A stretch of DNA of 64,000 nucleotides, from the NCBI GenBank assembly GCA_019916065.1, contig CM034239.1:32264419-32328418 (forward strand), in the 5' to 3' direction. This document shows positions 1 to 10,869 of the stretch, in pieces; positions within the stretch are counted from its first letter, which is position 1; every line of letters starts with the position of its first letter. A program made the position numbers and the translations under genes. The notes beneath the pieces are model-generated. The model worked only from the letters and a program-made list of their open reading frames with translations. It did not search any database and was not told where the DNA came from. The stretch is from Vitellaria paradoxa (Eukaryota > Streptophyta > Magnoliopsida > Ericales > Sapotaceae).

Positions 1-1160
1 TCATACAACTCGTACGTTCATAATAAAACTAACATTTAATTAACACTTAAAAATTTTAAATCAATTAAATTTATTATTATCGAATTAAATATTAATAAAA
101 TATAACTAAAACAAGAATTAAAATTATGGATCGTCAGATCTTACATACTTAATAGACATATAAATCAAATTATAAATATATTAAGAAATACCAAAAATAT
201 GTTTAAAACTTAAAAAAAAAAAGAATTGAATTTTGAATTTGGGTTCAGTGAGTTTGATATGACCTGTATGCAACTTACCTAACAATGACTCGTTATTAAA
301 TGAGTAGAATCAGTTCAACCTGTTTAATCATAACTCAACTATAACCCAACCTAAACCCATCCACTTTCTATCTCTAATCTCAATTATAAATAGTGTAAAT
401 AGTAAGTAATTAAAAAGTATTTTAAAAGATGAATAAAAGTAATGAGAAATTACTAGATATATAAGAAAATAAAAAAAATCCTATTTGAATAACTTATGAA
501 ATTATAAAAACTACTTTCGATTTTAAGTTATAGATCGATAAATAATATTAATGAAATAAATTAAAAAGTTTCATCAAGTGGTTGATTTTATTAATTTTTA
601 AGTTTCACTAATATTCTTAACTTTCTTTTTTTATATAAACGTGTTAATATTTTGGATTCCACTATATTTTATTTTAACTTTTTATTTTGTTCACAGAATG
701 GTACATCCCCCAAAAATGTAGACAACACCAATTGCATGTGATATTTTATATTTTCAAATTTTAATTAATTTTTTTTATAAAAAATTAAAAGTTTAAAATT
801 ATTTTATTTTGATAATTTCTCTTATTTTATTTTATATTTTACCAATCAAATATCAAAAAATAATTTCACATGAAAAAAAAATTAATTCAAAATTTGGCCC
901 TAACGTTGCTACTCCCCCCATCGTTTCAATTCTAATTAAAATGTGAAATAAGCTGTAACAAATAAAAATTTATAAAAAATAAGAATAAATAAAGCACACG
1001 CCATGAGGAATAATGAATCGGAAGAACACCGGGTTTACCACACAAATGGGTTGGGTTGACTTTCAAAGCCGCATGGTTGAAACTTGAAAAATCAGTTGCC
1101 TGTAGCTTTCTAATATAATATTTGAAATGGTCAAAGAAAAATTAGTCTCATAGTCCAATG
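1..1160. repeat. Upstream flank of the first copy of a tandem duplication
   Basis: This AT-rich stretch is the same sequence as 5760-6925, with many substitutions and small indels. Position 1 aligns to about 5760, so the offset is about 5.76 kb. It is the promoter-side flank of the S-RLK pseudogene that follows. I see no ORF or RNA gene in it. The duplication probably extends left of the window. Confidence 0.85.
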
Positions 1161-1282
1161 GAACTTTCGGTTCCACAGAATCCTATGCACTCTGATCTCA
1201 TCCTCAGTGCTTCAAATCTCCACTGCAGACCGACACAATAGCAGCAAATCAATCCATTACCACCGGAGAGACCTTAGGCTGT

Positions 1283-1666
1283 GTTTGTCGGGGGATTATA
1301 TGATAGGAGATAAGTAATATCGTGAAATCTATTGATGAGATTGGATAAAAAATAAGATTAATTTTTTATGTGGGATTATATTTTTGGTATTTGGTTGGTG
1401 GGATATAAAATGAAATAAAAGATGTGATTTAATATGTGATGTGATAAGAAATAATTTTGGACATTTAGATTTTGAAAGGAAGCAATCTGGATATGGGAGA
1501 TAACTCATCTCACACCCCCATGGAATAACTTATCCCACAAATTCCTTCATTATTCATCCAATTCGTGGGGCCCACGGATATCAAACAAATACTTCATTAC
1601 TCCTCTAATCCGTGGGACCCACAGATTACTCATCCAATCCCACCTCTTTATCCCTCAAAAAAACGT
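1283..1666. mobile_element. MITE-like insertion in the S-RLK pseudogene
   Basis: The paralogous gene has no counterpart of this 384-bp block, so it is an insertion. It is flanked by GCTGT on both sides (1278-1282 and 1667-1671). Its ends form an imperfect inverted repeat: the left end runs GTTTGTCGGGGGAT and the reverse complement of the right end runs ACGTTTTTTTGAGGGAT. It has no coding capacity. The 5-bp flanking repeat does not fit a standard MITE superfamily well, so I leave the superfamily open. Confidence 0.6.
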
Positions 1667-2489
1667 GCTGTCCTTCAGCCAAAAGTTTGTACTGGGATTC
1701 TTTACACCGAGCGGTTCCAACAATCGGTCCTTCTTGGGCATATGGTACAAGAATTATCCACAAATCGTAGTATGGGTCGCAAACAGAGAAAACCCTGTAC
1801 CAGATTCAAGTGGAGTCTTAACGATAAGAAGCGGCGATGGAAATCTCGTACTCCTCGACGGAACAAAGAACGTAATTTGGTCATCGAATTCTTCAACATC
1901 CCTGCAAAAAAATAACTCATCATCAGTAGTTGCTCAAATTTTAGAATCGGAGTAACTTTGTCCTTGTGGACAAGATCAGTTCAAACCCAGAAAGCTATAT
2001 ATGGCAAAGCTTCGATTACCCATCTGATACTCTGTTACTTGGGATGAAGTTGGGTTGGGACCTGAGAACCGGCTTGAACCGTTATCTGACTTCATAGAAA
2101 GGCCCGACCTGACCCATCTCCCGGAGACTTGACTTACAAAGTTGACGTCACAGGGCAGCCTCATAAAGTTCTTCGTAAAGGGTCTCAGATGATGCTACGT
2201 AGTGGGCCGTTGAGTGGAGTTATATTTAGAGGTTTTTGGAGGCCAGTCACTATTTATGGACTTATAAGAATTTTAGTCATACTCAAAAAATTTATTTGTG
2301 AATAAGCCACACTTACAACGAAAAGACAAAAAAGGATATCGCGCGTTTATCACTAACATTTTGAAACTGCTTGTTTTATCGGAAACGTCCGCGACTTTTC
2401 GTCTTCATCACAAATAGATTCAAAACTGATTTCTGAAAGATAATCAAAACTTCTCGGAAAAAGGCTCAATCAATCATCATTCCTAAAAA

Positions 2490-5110
2490 GTATATTCTGT
2501 GCCGTTTTTACAAGAGCTTTATATGAAACAGTACCGCATCATCTATGTGGTACTTTCAACCATATACTGGATATGTGACCTCTTTTTATTTTTAATGGTG
2601 CTGTTTGCATATTAGATATATTCGGTACTATTTTTGTAAGAACGTGCATCTTATACGAAACAGTACCGCATACATGTGGTACTCTCGCCTATGTGGTACT
2701 GTCAGTCATATATTGAATATGTGAGTTTTTTTATGTTTCATGGTGTTGTTTGCATACTAGACACATTCGGTACTATTTTTGTAAGAGCATGCTGTACACA
2801 CAAATTTCGTGTTTGGAAATAAACACAGAAATTGCAGTAACAAATTGAAATTTTATTGATTTGTAGAAAGTGGAATACAATCTCGGATAATTTCTAATCA
2901 AAGAAATAAAAATCCTCTGATTCTTCTCTTCAAAAAGTTGATGCGAGGCCTTGAAGCTTGATCTCGAATCAACACTTGTATCTTCTTGTTGCTTGAGAGT
3001 CTGTGGGGCTTCGGCAGCTTGATCCAGCAGAGTCTCCTTGTATGCAAAAGGATCTCCTTTTGTGTTTGGTAGTGACCCATATTTATAGATGTGTGAGATA
3101 GAGTCACGGTTGGACTTAACTTCTCTTTAGATAATTATCTTATTATTTATTAAATAAAATAAAAGATAATATCAAAGAGTTTGGATAATACCATATTTCT
3201 TAAATAATTATCTCTTATTTATTTATTTATTTTTTAAGAGATAAATATTAAAAAGTATTTAATTATCTTTAATAGTGGGCCAAGCTGACAAGTGGCACAA
3301 TTTAATTGGTGAAGTCTTGTCATCTTTAGGTTGCCCACGTGGCGGTTTATGATTCGTCACGTGTGTAATTGTGCTGAAATCTTTCATGAGACACGTGGCA
3401 AGACATGATTTGTCGATTTAATTGGGCTTTTATTTAACACGTGGCAATATTTGATTAGCCAAAATTTACGTGTCTACACATGCATCTTATACGAAACAGT
3501 ACCGCATGCATGTAGTATTCTCATCCATGTGGTACTGTCAACCCATACGTTAGATATGTGACTTCTTTTTGTATTTCATGGTGCTGTTTGTATACTAGAT
3601 ACATTCGATACTGTTTTTACAAGAGCATGCATGTTATATGAAACAGTACCACATACATGTGGTACTTTCATCCATGTGCCACATCCATGCGGTACTGTCA
3701 GCTATACGTTAGATATGTGACTTATTTTTGTGTTTCATGGCGCTGTTTGCATAGTAGACATATTTGGTACTATTTTTGCAAGAGCATGCATCTTATTTGA
3801 AAATAGTACCGTATGCATGTGCCACATTCTATGCGGTACTGTTAGCCATACGTTAGATATGTGACTTCTTTTTGTGTTTCATGGTACTGTTTGCATACTA
3901 GACACATTCGGTACTAGTTTTGAAAGAGCATGCATCTTATACGAAATAGTGCTGCATGCATATGGTACTCTCATCTATGTGGTACTGTCAACCATACGTT
4001 GGATATATGACTTCTTTTTGTGTTTCATAGTGCTATTTACATACTAAACACATTCGGTACTGTTTTTGCAAGAGCATGCATCTTATACAAAACAGTTTCA
4101 AATAGTACCGCATGCATGTGGTACTCTCATTCATGTGGTATTATCAGTCATACGTTGGATATAGGACTTCTTTTTGTGTTTCATAATGCTATTTGCATAC
4201 TAGACACATTCGGTACTGTTTTTGCAAGAGCATGCATCTTATACAAAACAATATCGCATGGATGTGGTACTCTTATCCATATGGCACTGTCAGTCATATA
4301 TTAGATATATGACTTCTTTTTATTTTTCATGGTGCTGTTTGCATACTAGACACATTCGGTACTATTTTTGCAAGAGCATACATCTTAAATGAAATAGTAC
4401 CGCATGCATGTGGTACTCTCATGTATGTGGTACTATTAGCCATACGTTGGATATGTGACTTTTTTTTGTGTTTCATGGTGCTGTTTGTATACTAAACACA
4501 TTCAGTACTGTTTTTTCAAGAGCATGCATCTTATACAAAACAGTACCGCATGCATGTGATACTCTCATTCATGCGGTACTGTCAGCCATACGTTGGATAT
4601 ATGACTTTTCTTTTTGTATTTCATAATACTGTTTGCATACTAGACACATTCGGTACTGTTTTTGTAAGAGCATATATCTTATACAAAACAATACCGCATG
4701 AATGTGGTGCTCTTATCCATATGGTACTGTCAACCATATATTAGATATGTGACTTCTTTTTATTTTTCATGGTGTTGTTTGCATACTAGACACATTTGGT
4801 ACTATTTTTATAAGAGCATGTATCTTATACGAAATAGTACCGCATGCATGTGATACTCTCATTCATGTGGTACTGTTAGCCATACGTTAGATATGTGACT
4901 TTTTTTTTGTGTTTCATGGTGTTGTTTGCATACTAGATACATTCGGTACTGTTTTGCAAGAGCATGCATCTCGGTACTGTTTTGCAAGAGCATGCATCTT
5001 ATACAAAACAGTACTGCATGCATGTGATACTCTCGGCCATATGGTACTGTGTTTATATGAGCATGCATTTTATACAAAATAGTACCATATAAATGTGGTA
5101 CTGTCAACCA
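2490..5110. repeat. Tandem satellite array, period about 147 bp
   Basis: About 13 degenerate copies follow each other. The anchor ACACATTCGGTACT recurs near 2761, 3600, 3751, 3901, 4047, 4203, 4349, 4495, 4642, 4788 and 4935, giving steps of roughly 146-155 bp. Each unit holds the near-palindrome GTACCGCATGCATGTGGTAC and a stem pair CGGTACTGTTT / AAACAGTACCG. The array is broken by a solo LTR at 2793-3478. The last copies near 4935-5090 are rearranged, with shorter spacing. ORFs in the array are by-products of the repeat. Confidence 0.9.
2793..3478 (-). mobile_element. Solo LTR inside the satellite array
   Basis: The 686-bp block begins TGTACACAC and ends GTCTACA, and is flanked by the perfect 5-bp duplication CATGC (2788-2792 and 3479-3483). 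Neighbouring satellite units read straight through this site. Read on the minus strand it runs TGTAGACACG to GTGTACA, with a TATA-like TCTATAAATATGGG near 3080 and AATAAAATTTC near 2850, which suggests minus-strand transcription. With no internal region present, it is a solo LTR. Confidence 0.85.
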
Positions 5111-5184
5111 TATAACTAATACTGTTATGTATAAAGTATTTATGCAGAAATTACTTTAGCATTTATGCATTAAGTTTGTGTTAT

Positions 5185-5320
5185 GTATAAAGTAATGCGT
5201 AATCTAGATCCGTGTATACTCTTCCTTCGACTGACATTAATCTCACAGCATAAACTCACGTAATGTGTAATCCAGATTTGTATATACTTTTCCTTCGACC
5301 GATGTTAATCTCAGTTCGTG
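5185..5320. repeat. Short direct repeat pair
   Basis: Two ~67-bp copies lie side by side. Each contains GTAATxxGTAATC, then CTTCCTTCGACTGACATTAA or a close variant. They sit between the satellite array and the right inverted end of the Mutator-like element and have no coding potential. Confidence 0.6.
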
Positions 5321-5759
5321 CTCGTTCAAATCAATCATATACCATATCTTCACGCGATTTATAAAGAATGAAAACAAAAACGGAAGAACGTGATTATCGG
5401 TTAGCACGATTTCTGGCAACTCCCATCTAACTTAATTATAGAAATAAAGGGTATTCTTGGTATATTAGAAATTATATTTAAAACAAACTCGTGAGACCCA
5501 CTTAAAAGTGTGACCTAATCACAAAACTTTTTACATAAATATGACTTAAAAGCAATATTTTTTTTTAGAGTGACTAATAAACTTAAAAAGATTACAGAGT
5601 ATGACTTAAACACAATTATCTATTATATTTACCCTCTCCGCTTTCAAATCGAACCCGGTTATCAAACCCATTATAGTTAACTAATGTCGACGAGGTTTAT
5701 TATACTTATGAGTCCAATAAATTTATAATTTATAAAAATATTTAAATAAAAAAAAAACT

Positions 5760-6966
5760 TCATACAGCTCGTACGTCCATAATAAAACTAATATTTAATT
5801 AATATCTCAAAAATTTTAAATCAATTAAATTTATTATTGAATTAAATATTAACAAAATATAACTAAAACAAGAATTAAAATTGTGGATCGTCACATCTTA
5901 TGGACTCGTAGACATATAAATCAAATTATAAATATAGTAAAAAATACCAAAAAGTATTTAAAATTTACAAAAAAAGGAATTAAATTTTAAATTCAAGTTC
6001 ACGAGTTTGACATGACCTATATCCCAGCCCATCCAATAATTACTCATTATTAAATGAGTAAAATTAGTTCAACCTGTTTAATCATAATTCAATTATAACA
6101 CGATCCACACTTGTCTATTTTTCATCTCTAATCTCAATAATAAATAGTGTCAATAGTAAGTAATTAAAGAGTATTTTAAAAAGATAAATATAGTAAAAGT
6201 TAATAGGCATCTAAGAAATATTAAAAAAAAAAAACTACACTTATAGATTTATAAGAATTACTTTCGATTTTAACTTATAGATCGATAAATAATATTAATG
6301 GAATAAATTAAAAAGTTTAATCAAGTGGTTAATTTTATTAATTTTTAAGTTTCATCAATATTCTTAACTTTCTTTTGTTATATAAGGTATCAATATTTTG
6401 AGTTCCCACTACATTTCATTTTGACTTTTTATTTTATTGACGGAATGATATATCCCTAAAAATTCATATACTACCAATTGTATGAGATATAGTATATTCT
6501 CAAATCTTAATTGATTTTTTATAAAAAAATAAAAAATAAAAAATTATTTTATATCGATAACTTCTCTTACTTCATTTTATATTTTACCAATCAAATATCA
6601 AAAAATAATTTCATATAAAAAAAATTAATTCAAAAATTTGCCCCAGCGTTACTACTCCCCCATCATTTCAATCCTAATTAAAATATGAAATAAGCTGTGG
6701 GGTCAGCGTAAATTCCAAGCAGCAACAAATTAAATTTATAAAAAATAAGAATAAATAAAGCACACATCATGAGCAATTATGAATCAGAAGAACACCGCTT
6801 GACCACGCAAATGGGTTGGGTTGACTCTCAAAGCTGCGTAGTTGACACTTGAAATATCAGTTGCCTCTAGCTTTCTAATATAATATTTGAAATAGTCAAA
6901 GGAAAATTAGTTTCATAATCCAAGCACTTGATACCAGTAGAACATTCGGTTCCAGAGAATCATCAA
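5760..6966 (+). promoter_or_regulatory. Upstream region of the S-RLK gene (second duplication unit)
   Basis: This is the copy of 1-1160. It is AT-rich and carries no ORF. The last ~100 bp before the ATG at 6967 contain TTCTAATATAATATTTGA (near 6870), a plausible but unproven core promoter region that is also present in copy 1. I cannot place a transcription start site. Confidence 0.45.
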
Positions 6967-9900
6967 ATGGAGATGCTCCATTTCATCATCCTTTGCACAT
7001 TAATCTCATCCTCAGTGCTTGAAATCTCCACTGCGGCCGACACAATAGCAGCGGATCAATCCATTACCACCGGCGAGACCTTAGCATCCTCCGGCCAGAA
7101 GTTTGTACTGGGCTTCTTTACACCGAGTGGTTCCAACAACCGGTCCTTCTTGGGCATATGGTACAAGAACTATCCACAAATTGTAGTCTGGGTCGCAAAC
7201 AGAGAAAACCCAGTACCAGATTCAAATGGAGTCTTAATGATAAGAAGCAGCGATGGAAATCTCGTACTCCTCGACGGAACATGGAACCTCATTTGGTCAT
7301 CTAATTCTTCAACATCCCTGCAAAAACATAATTCATCATCAGTAGTTGCTCAAATTTTAGATTCCGGCAACTTTGTCCTTAAGGACAAGATCGGTTCGAA
7401 CGCAGAAAGCTATATATGGCAAAGCTTCGATTACCCATCTGATACTCAGTTACCTGGTATGAAGTTGGGTTGGGACCTGAGAAGCGGCCTGAACCGTTAT
7501 CTGACATCGTGGAAAGGCCCGACGGACCCATCTCCCGGAAACTTCACTTTCAGAGTTGATATCACAGCGGTGCCTCAGACGGTTCTTCGCAGAGGGTCTC
7601 AGAAGACGATGCGTAGCAGGCCGTGGAGTGCTATAGTTACCCATTCCGCTCTCAAATCGTTCCCGGCTATCAAAAAATCCACCATAGTTAACAATCCCGA
7701 CGAGGTTTATTATGCTTATGAGTCCAATATTGTTATGAGATTTGTGCTGAATCAATCGGGTTTGCTCCAGTGGTTTGTGCTGCAGGAGGGCAGCTCTGAA
7801 TGGGATCTTATGTACACGTCGCCAAATGATTTGTGCGCAGATTATGGGAAGTGTGGTGCTAATGGAATTTGTAAGATTAACAAAGCCCCAATTTGCGAGT
7901 GCTTAGATGGGTTTGTTCCGAAGTCAGAGTCTAAATGGAACGTGCTTGATTGGTCTGGCGGATGCGTGAGGACAACTCCGGTGGGTTGCCGGAAGGGAGA
8001 TGGATTTGTGGCAGTTGAGAATGTGAAATATCCGGATTTGTTGGAGTTTTGGCAGGGGAAAGGCATGGACCATAAGGAATGCAAGGCAGAGTGTTTGAGG
8101 AATTGTTCTTGTGCTGCTTATGCTGTTGTGAATCTCAACGTAGATGGCAGCGTCTGTTTGTTTTGGTCTGGCGATCTAATTGATGTTCGAGAGCTATCTC
8201 AGGAGGTCAATGAGCAAGAGATTTATATACGGATGCCCGCTTCGGAACTAGGTATACCTAATGTTGTACAATAAAATTTTTGTTGAACAATATCCTTAGT
8301 ATTTTGTGATTTTGCTTTTAGGAGAGTTTTACTTGTTATCGTTGCCTTTATGTTCTATTTTGAAAGAAATTGTTTGCACATTGGTGATGTGGTTAAGGAC
8401 TAATGATGATGAACAACTAACTACCTTGTAATGAATCCAGATCAAAATGAGAAGAAGAAGAAGAAGAAGAAGAAGAAAATGGTGATAATAGTTGTAGTTG
8501 TATCAGCAGCTCCAGGGATGGTTGCCTTGATTTTCTTGTGTTGGTTGATTTTTTTTAACAGAAAGAAATCAAGTAAGCATATTTTACCAAACCTTATTGA
8601 AATCTTTCGTATCAATGCTCATGTGCCATTTCAAGAATGTTGGATGTTGTCTGAAGAGTAACGATTAAACCAGTTACAAATTTCTTTTTTTTTTTTTTTT
8701 TTAACATCCAACTAGGTTCTCATTCCATAGGTCCAAAAACAAAAAGAGAGGATGCTGAATTGCAGATGTTTGATTTGACTACCTTGGCAACTGCCACTAA
8801 AAACTTCTCCAGCACACACATGATTGGAGAGGGTGGATTTGGCCAAGTTTACAAGGTAATGCAGGTAATTTCAGTTCTATAGGTGAGAGAAAAAGAGAGA
8901 TATTTTTATAACGTGTGTTTGACTACTTGTAGGGTAAGTTACCATTCGGAGAAGAAATTGCAGTAAAAAGGCTATCAAACAACTCTAGACAAGGTCTTCA
9001 AGAGTTTAAGAATGAAGTGTTAATGATTTCCAAACTTCAACACCGAAACCTAGTTAGGCTTTTGGGATGTTGCATTGCAGAAGAGGAAAGGATGTTGGTC
9101 TACGAGTATATGCCCAATAAAAGCTTGGATTACTTTATTTTTGGTATAAGACTCATATACCTTGTTCTGATTAGAATAATTTCAATACCAGTGCTTTTAC
9201 ATAGCACTCTTTACATAGCACTCCGCTCTAGTGTAAAAATAAAACTAACTTGGATAATATTTTTTCAGATGAAAATCGAAGAGTACAACTAAAATGGTCC
9301 AAGCGCTTTGACATTGCTATGGGTATTGCGCGGGGTATTCTCTATCTTCATCAGGATTCCAGATTACGAATTATTCACAGAGATGTCAAAACTAATAATA
9401 TTTTGCTAGATTGTGATCTAAACCCTAAAGTTTCAGACTTTGGCATAGCAAGAATTTTTGGTGAAGGTCAAATGGAAGCCAAAACAAAGCGAGTAATTGG
9501 AACATAGTAAGTTCCACAAGCAAATATTAGTGATTTTATAATCATCAATCATCATATTTAGCTACTTAATCTTGATAATCATATTTTGCAGTGGTTATAT
9601 GTAGCCAGAGTATGCCATTGACGGTAAATTTTCAATAAAATCCGATATCTTTAGTTTGGGTGTGCTTTTATTGGAGATAGTGAGTGGCCAAAAGAATCGA
9701 AAATTTCATCATCCTGATCACCATCATAATCTTTTAGGACATGTGGGTATTCACAGTCAGCTACAATTATCTTCCTTTCTTCTTCTTTTTCTTTTACTTC
9801 CCCAACTCTAATATATATAATGACGTGGGCACAATTGGTGCAGGCATGGTTGCTGTGGGATCAAGATAAAGCCCTGGAGTTAATGGATCCATGTTTAGAG

Positions 9901-10152
9901 GATTCATATGTTGAATCCCAAGTACTAAGATGCATTCATGTTGGTCTACTATGCGTTCAAAAACTCCCAAAAGACAGGCCAACAATGCCACATATAGTTT
10001 TCATGTTAGGTAATGAGGGGGTGACTTTGCCTCAACCCAGACAACCTGGTTTCTTTGCAGAAAGAAGTGCCATTGATTTGGATTCTTCAAGAAACGAGAG
10101 AAGACAACATACTGAAAATGCAGTAACAATAACAATGCTGGAAGCCAGATAG
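6967..10152 (+). CDS. G-type lectin S-receptor-like serine/threonine protein kinase, with an in-frame stop in the kinase domain
   Basis: A plasma-membrane receptor kinase of the S-locus family. I read seven exons with GT-AG introns: 6967-8251, 8441-8572, 8731-8855, 8933-9143, 9269-9506, 9592-9742, 9844-10152. Phases join correctly for an 816-codon frame, the usual length for the family. Order: signal peptide (1-23), B-lectin domain (WVANREN), S-locus glycoprotein domain ([10 protein letters not shown]), EGF-like cysteines (about 290-325), PAN/apple domain (about 340-420), a nine-lysine run, a membrane helix (about 442-467), then kinase: glycine loop [10 protein letters not shown] (505-514), Lys526, HRD 621-623 and DFG 641-643. 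The ATG at 6967 is chosen because it opens the signal peptide. Codon 668 (9602-9604) is TAG within the GYMxPEYA motif, where the family has serine. Translation would stop before the kinase C-lobe is complete, so this is a nonsense allele or a young pseudogene unless the base is an error. The rest is well preserved. The family acts in self-incompatibility, defence and development; which applies here is unknown. Confidence 0.92.
8453..8478 (+). repeat. AAG microsatellite inside exon 2
   Basis: A run of AAG codons encodes nine consecutive lysines just before the transmembrane helix of the receptor kinase. It lengthens a positively charged juxtamembrane stretch on the outer side of the helix, which is unusual because positive charge normally sits on the cytoplasmic side. 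Triplet slippage here would change lysine number without breaking the frame. Confidence 0.75.
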
Positions 10153-10869
10153 AAGATGTGTCCATCGTTGGCTAGGAGTTCATCATGAATTGTTAGTTCA
10201 AGGATGTCTAAGACAGGAAATTTATGTATGTTACTAGTATAAAATTTCTATCTACATTTTTTGAGAAATCTCATTTTGAGAAAGAGGATAGGAGAGCCGA
10301 TGCTTTATTATGGTAGAGTTAGTTTTCATTAACTAATTCTTGTTTACCTTTTTGTATGTGTAGAAATGAAACTGCAAATGTGCATCTTTATCTCCATAGC
10401 CTAACACCAAATTTCTTTGATAGATTATTTGTTAATTTCTAGTTTGAAACACATTGCAAATTTGCTTTAGTTATGCATTCATATCTTGTCACAAATATAG
10501 GGACTGGGAGTTATGATTTGACTTTTTTTTAATGCAGATGCACATATGAAATCTCATTATTTATTTATTTTCTTCAATTGGTTAATTATGTTAAACAACT
10601 TGTGACAATTGTTTTCATATACCAAAAAAGAATGAAGTAGATAGCAAAGATAGCAAAAAAAGAATGCATTTCTAAATATAAGGGACAGTTTATCCTTGCT
10701 TGAATCAAGAACATGATCAAATGTTGTACATCCATGAACCCTAGAGAGTTACATAGAAAGGACTATTGTCTCCATATAAAATAAAAAAGATTTATTTTGC
10801 TAAGATTGCAAAATGCATCTTCCTAGAATAGCTTTGGTACGTACATGCATACATGCATATATATATATA
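10153..10869. other. 3' flank of the S-RLK gene, no further gene
   Basis: The first part is the probable 3' untranslated region. The same sequence follows the third S-RLK copy at 54870-55150, so it was duplicated with the gene. I see no ORF or RNA gene in it. A short AT repeat lies at 10857-10871. Confidence 0.6.

Larger units (their letters stand above)
2229..5622. mobile_element. Non-autonomous Mutator-like element carrying satellite DNA
   Basis: The 9-bp sequence TTATATTTA flanks this 3394-bp block exactly (2220-2228 and 5623-5631). The paralogous gene shows the uninterrupted site near 7631-7645, so the insertion is certain. A 9-bp target duplication is the hallmark of Mutator-like elements. 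The first and last ~130 bp are related in inverted orientation (left TTTTAGTCATACTC, then AAGCCACACTT; right, reversed, TTTTAAGTCATA, then AGGTCACACTT), forming degenerate terminal inverted repeats. No transposase ORF is visible. The centre is a tandem satellite array with a nested solo LTR. The Mutator assignment rests on duplication length and inverted ends only. Confidence 0.72.
1161..5735 (+). pseudogene. S-locus lectin receptor-like kinase pseudogene (ectodomain fragment, copy 1)
   Basis: Four blocks match exon 1 of the S-RLK gene at 6967-8251: 1161-1282, 1667-1955, 1956-2228 and 5632-5720. They encode parts of the B-lectin domain ([23 protein letters not shown]) and the start of the S-locus glycoprotein domain. 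It is clearly dead. About 30 bp covering the start ATG is missing near 1184, a frame break occurs near 1952, and a TGG codon has become TAG near 2096. A 384-bp MITE sits at 1283-1666 and a 3.4-kb insertion at 2229-5622. Homology stops near 5720, inside the ectodomain, just before the second duplication unit begins. No kinase exons follow in this copy. Confidence 0.88.

Noticed and set aside
4020..5107. Several ORFs with repeated peptides (FGTVFARACILYKT)
   Set aside because: They are by-products of the 147-bp satellite; phase is not kept between units.
2500..5110. CRISPR-like array
   Set aside because: Repeats are ~147 bp, contiguous and degenerate, without unique spacers, and the sequence is plant nuclear DNA.
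6928..6966. Upstream extension of the S-RLK frame
   Set aside because: It starts at a TTG; the ATG at 6967 begins a proper signal peptide.
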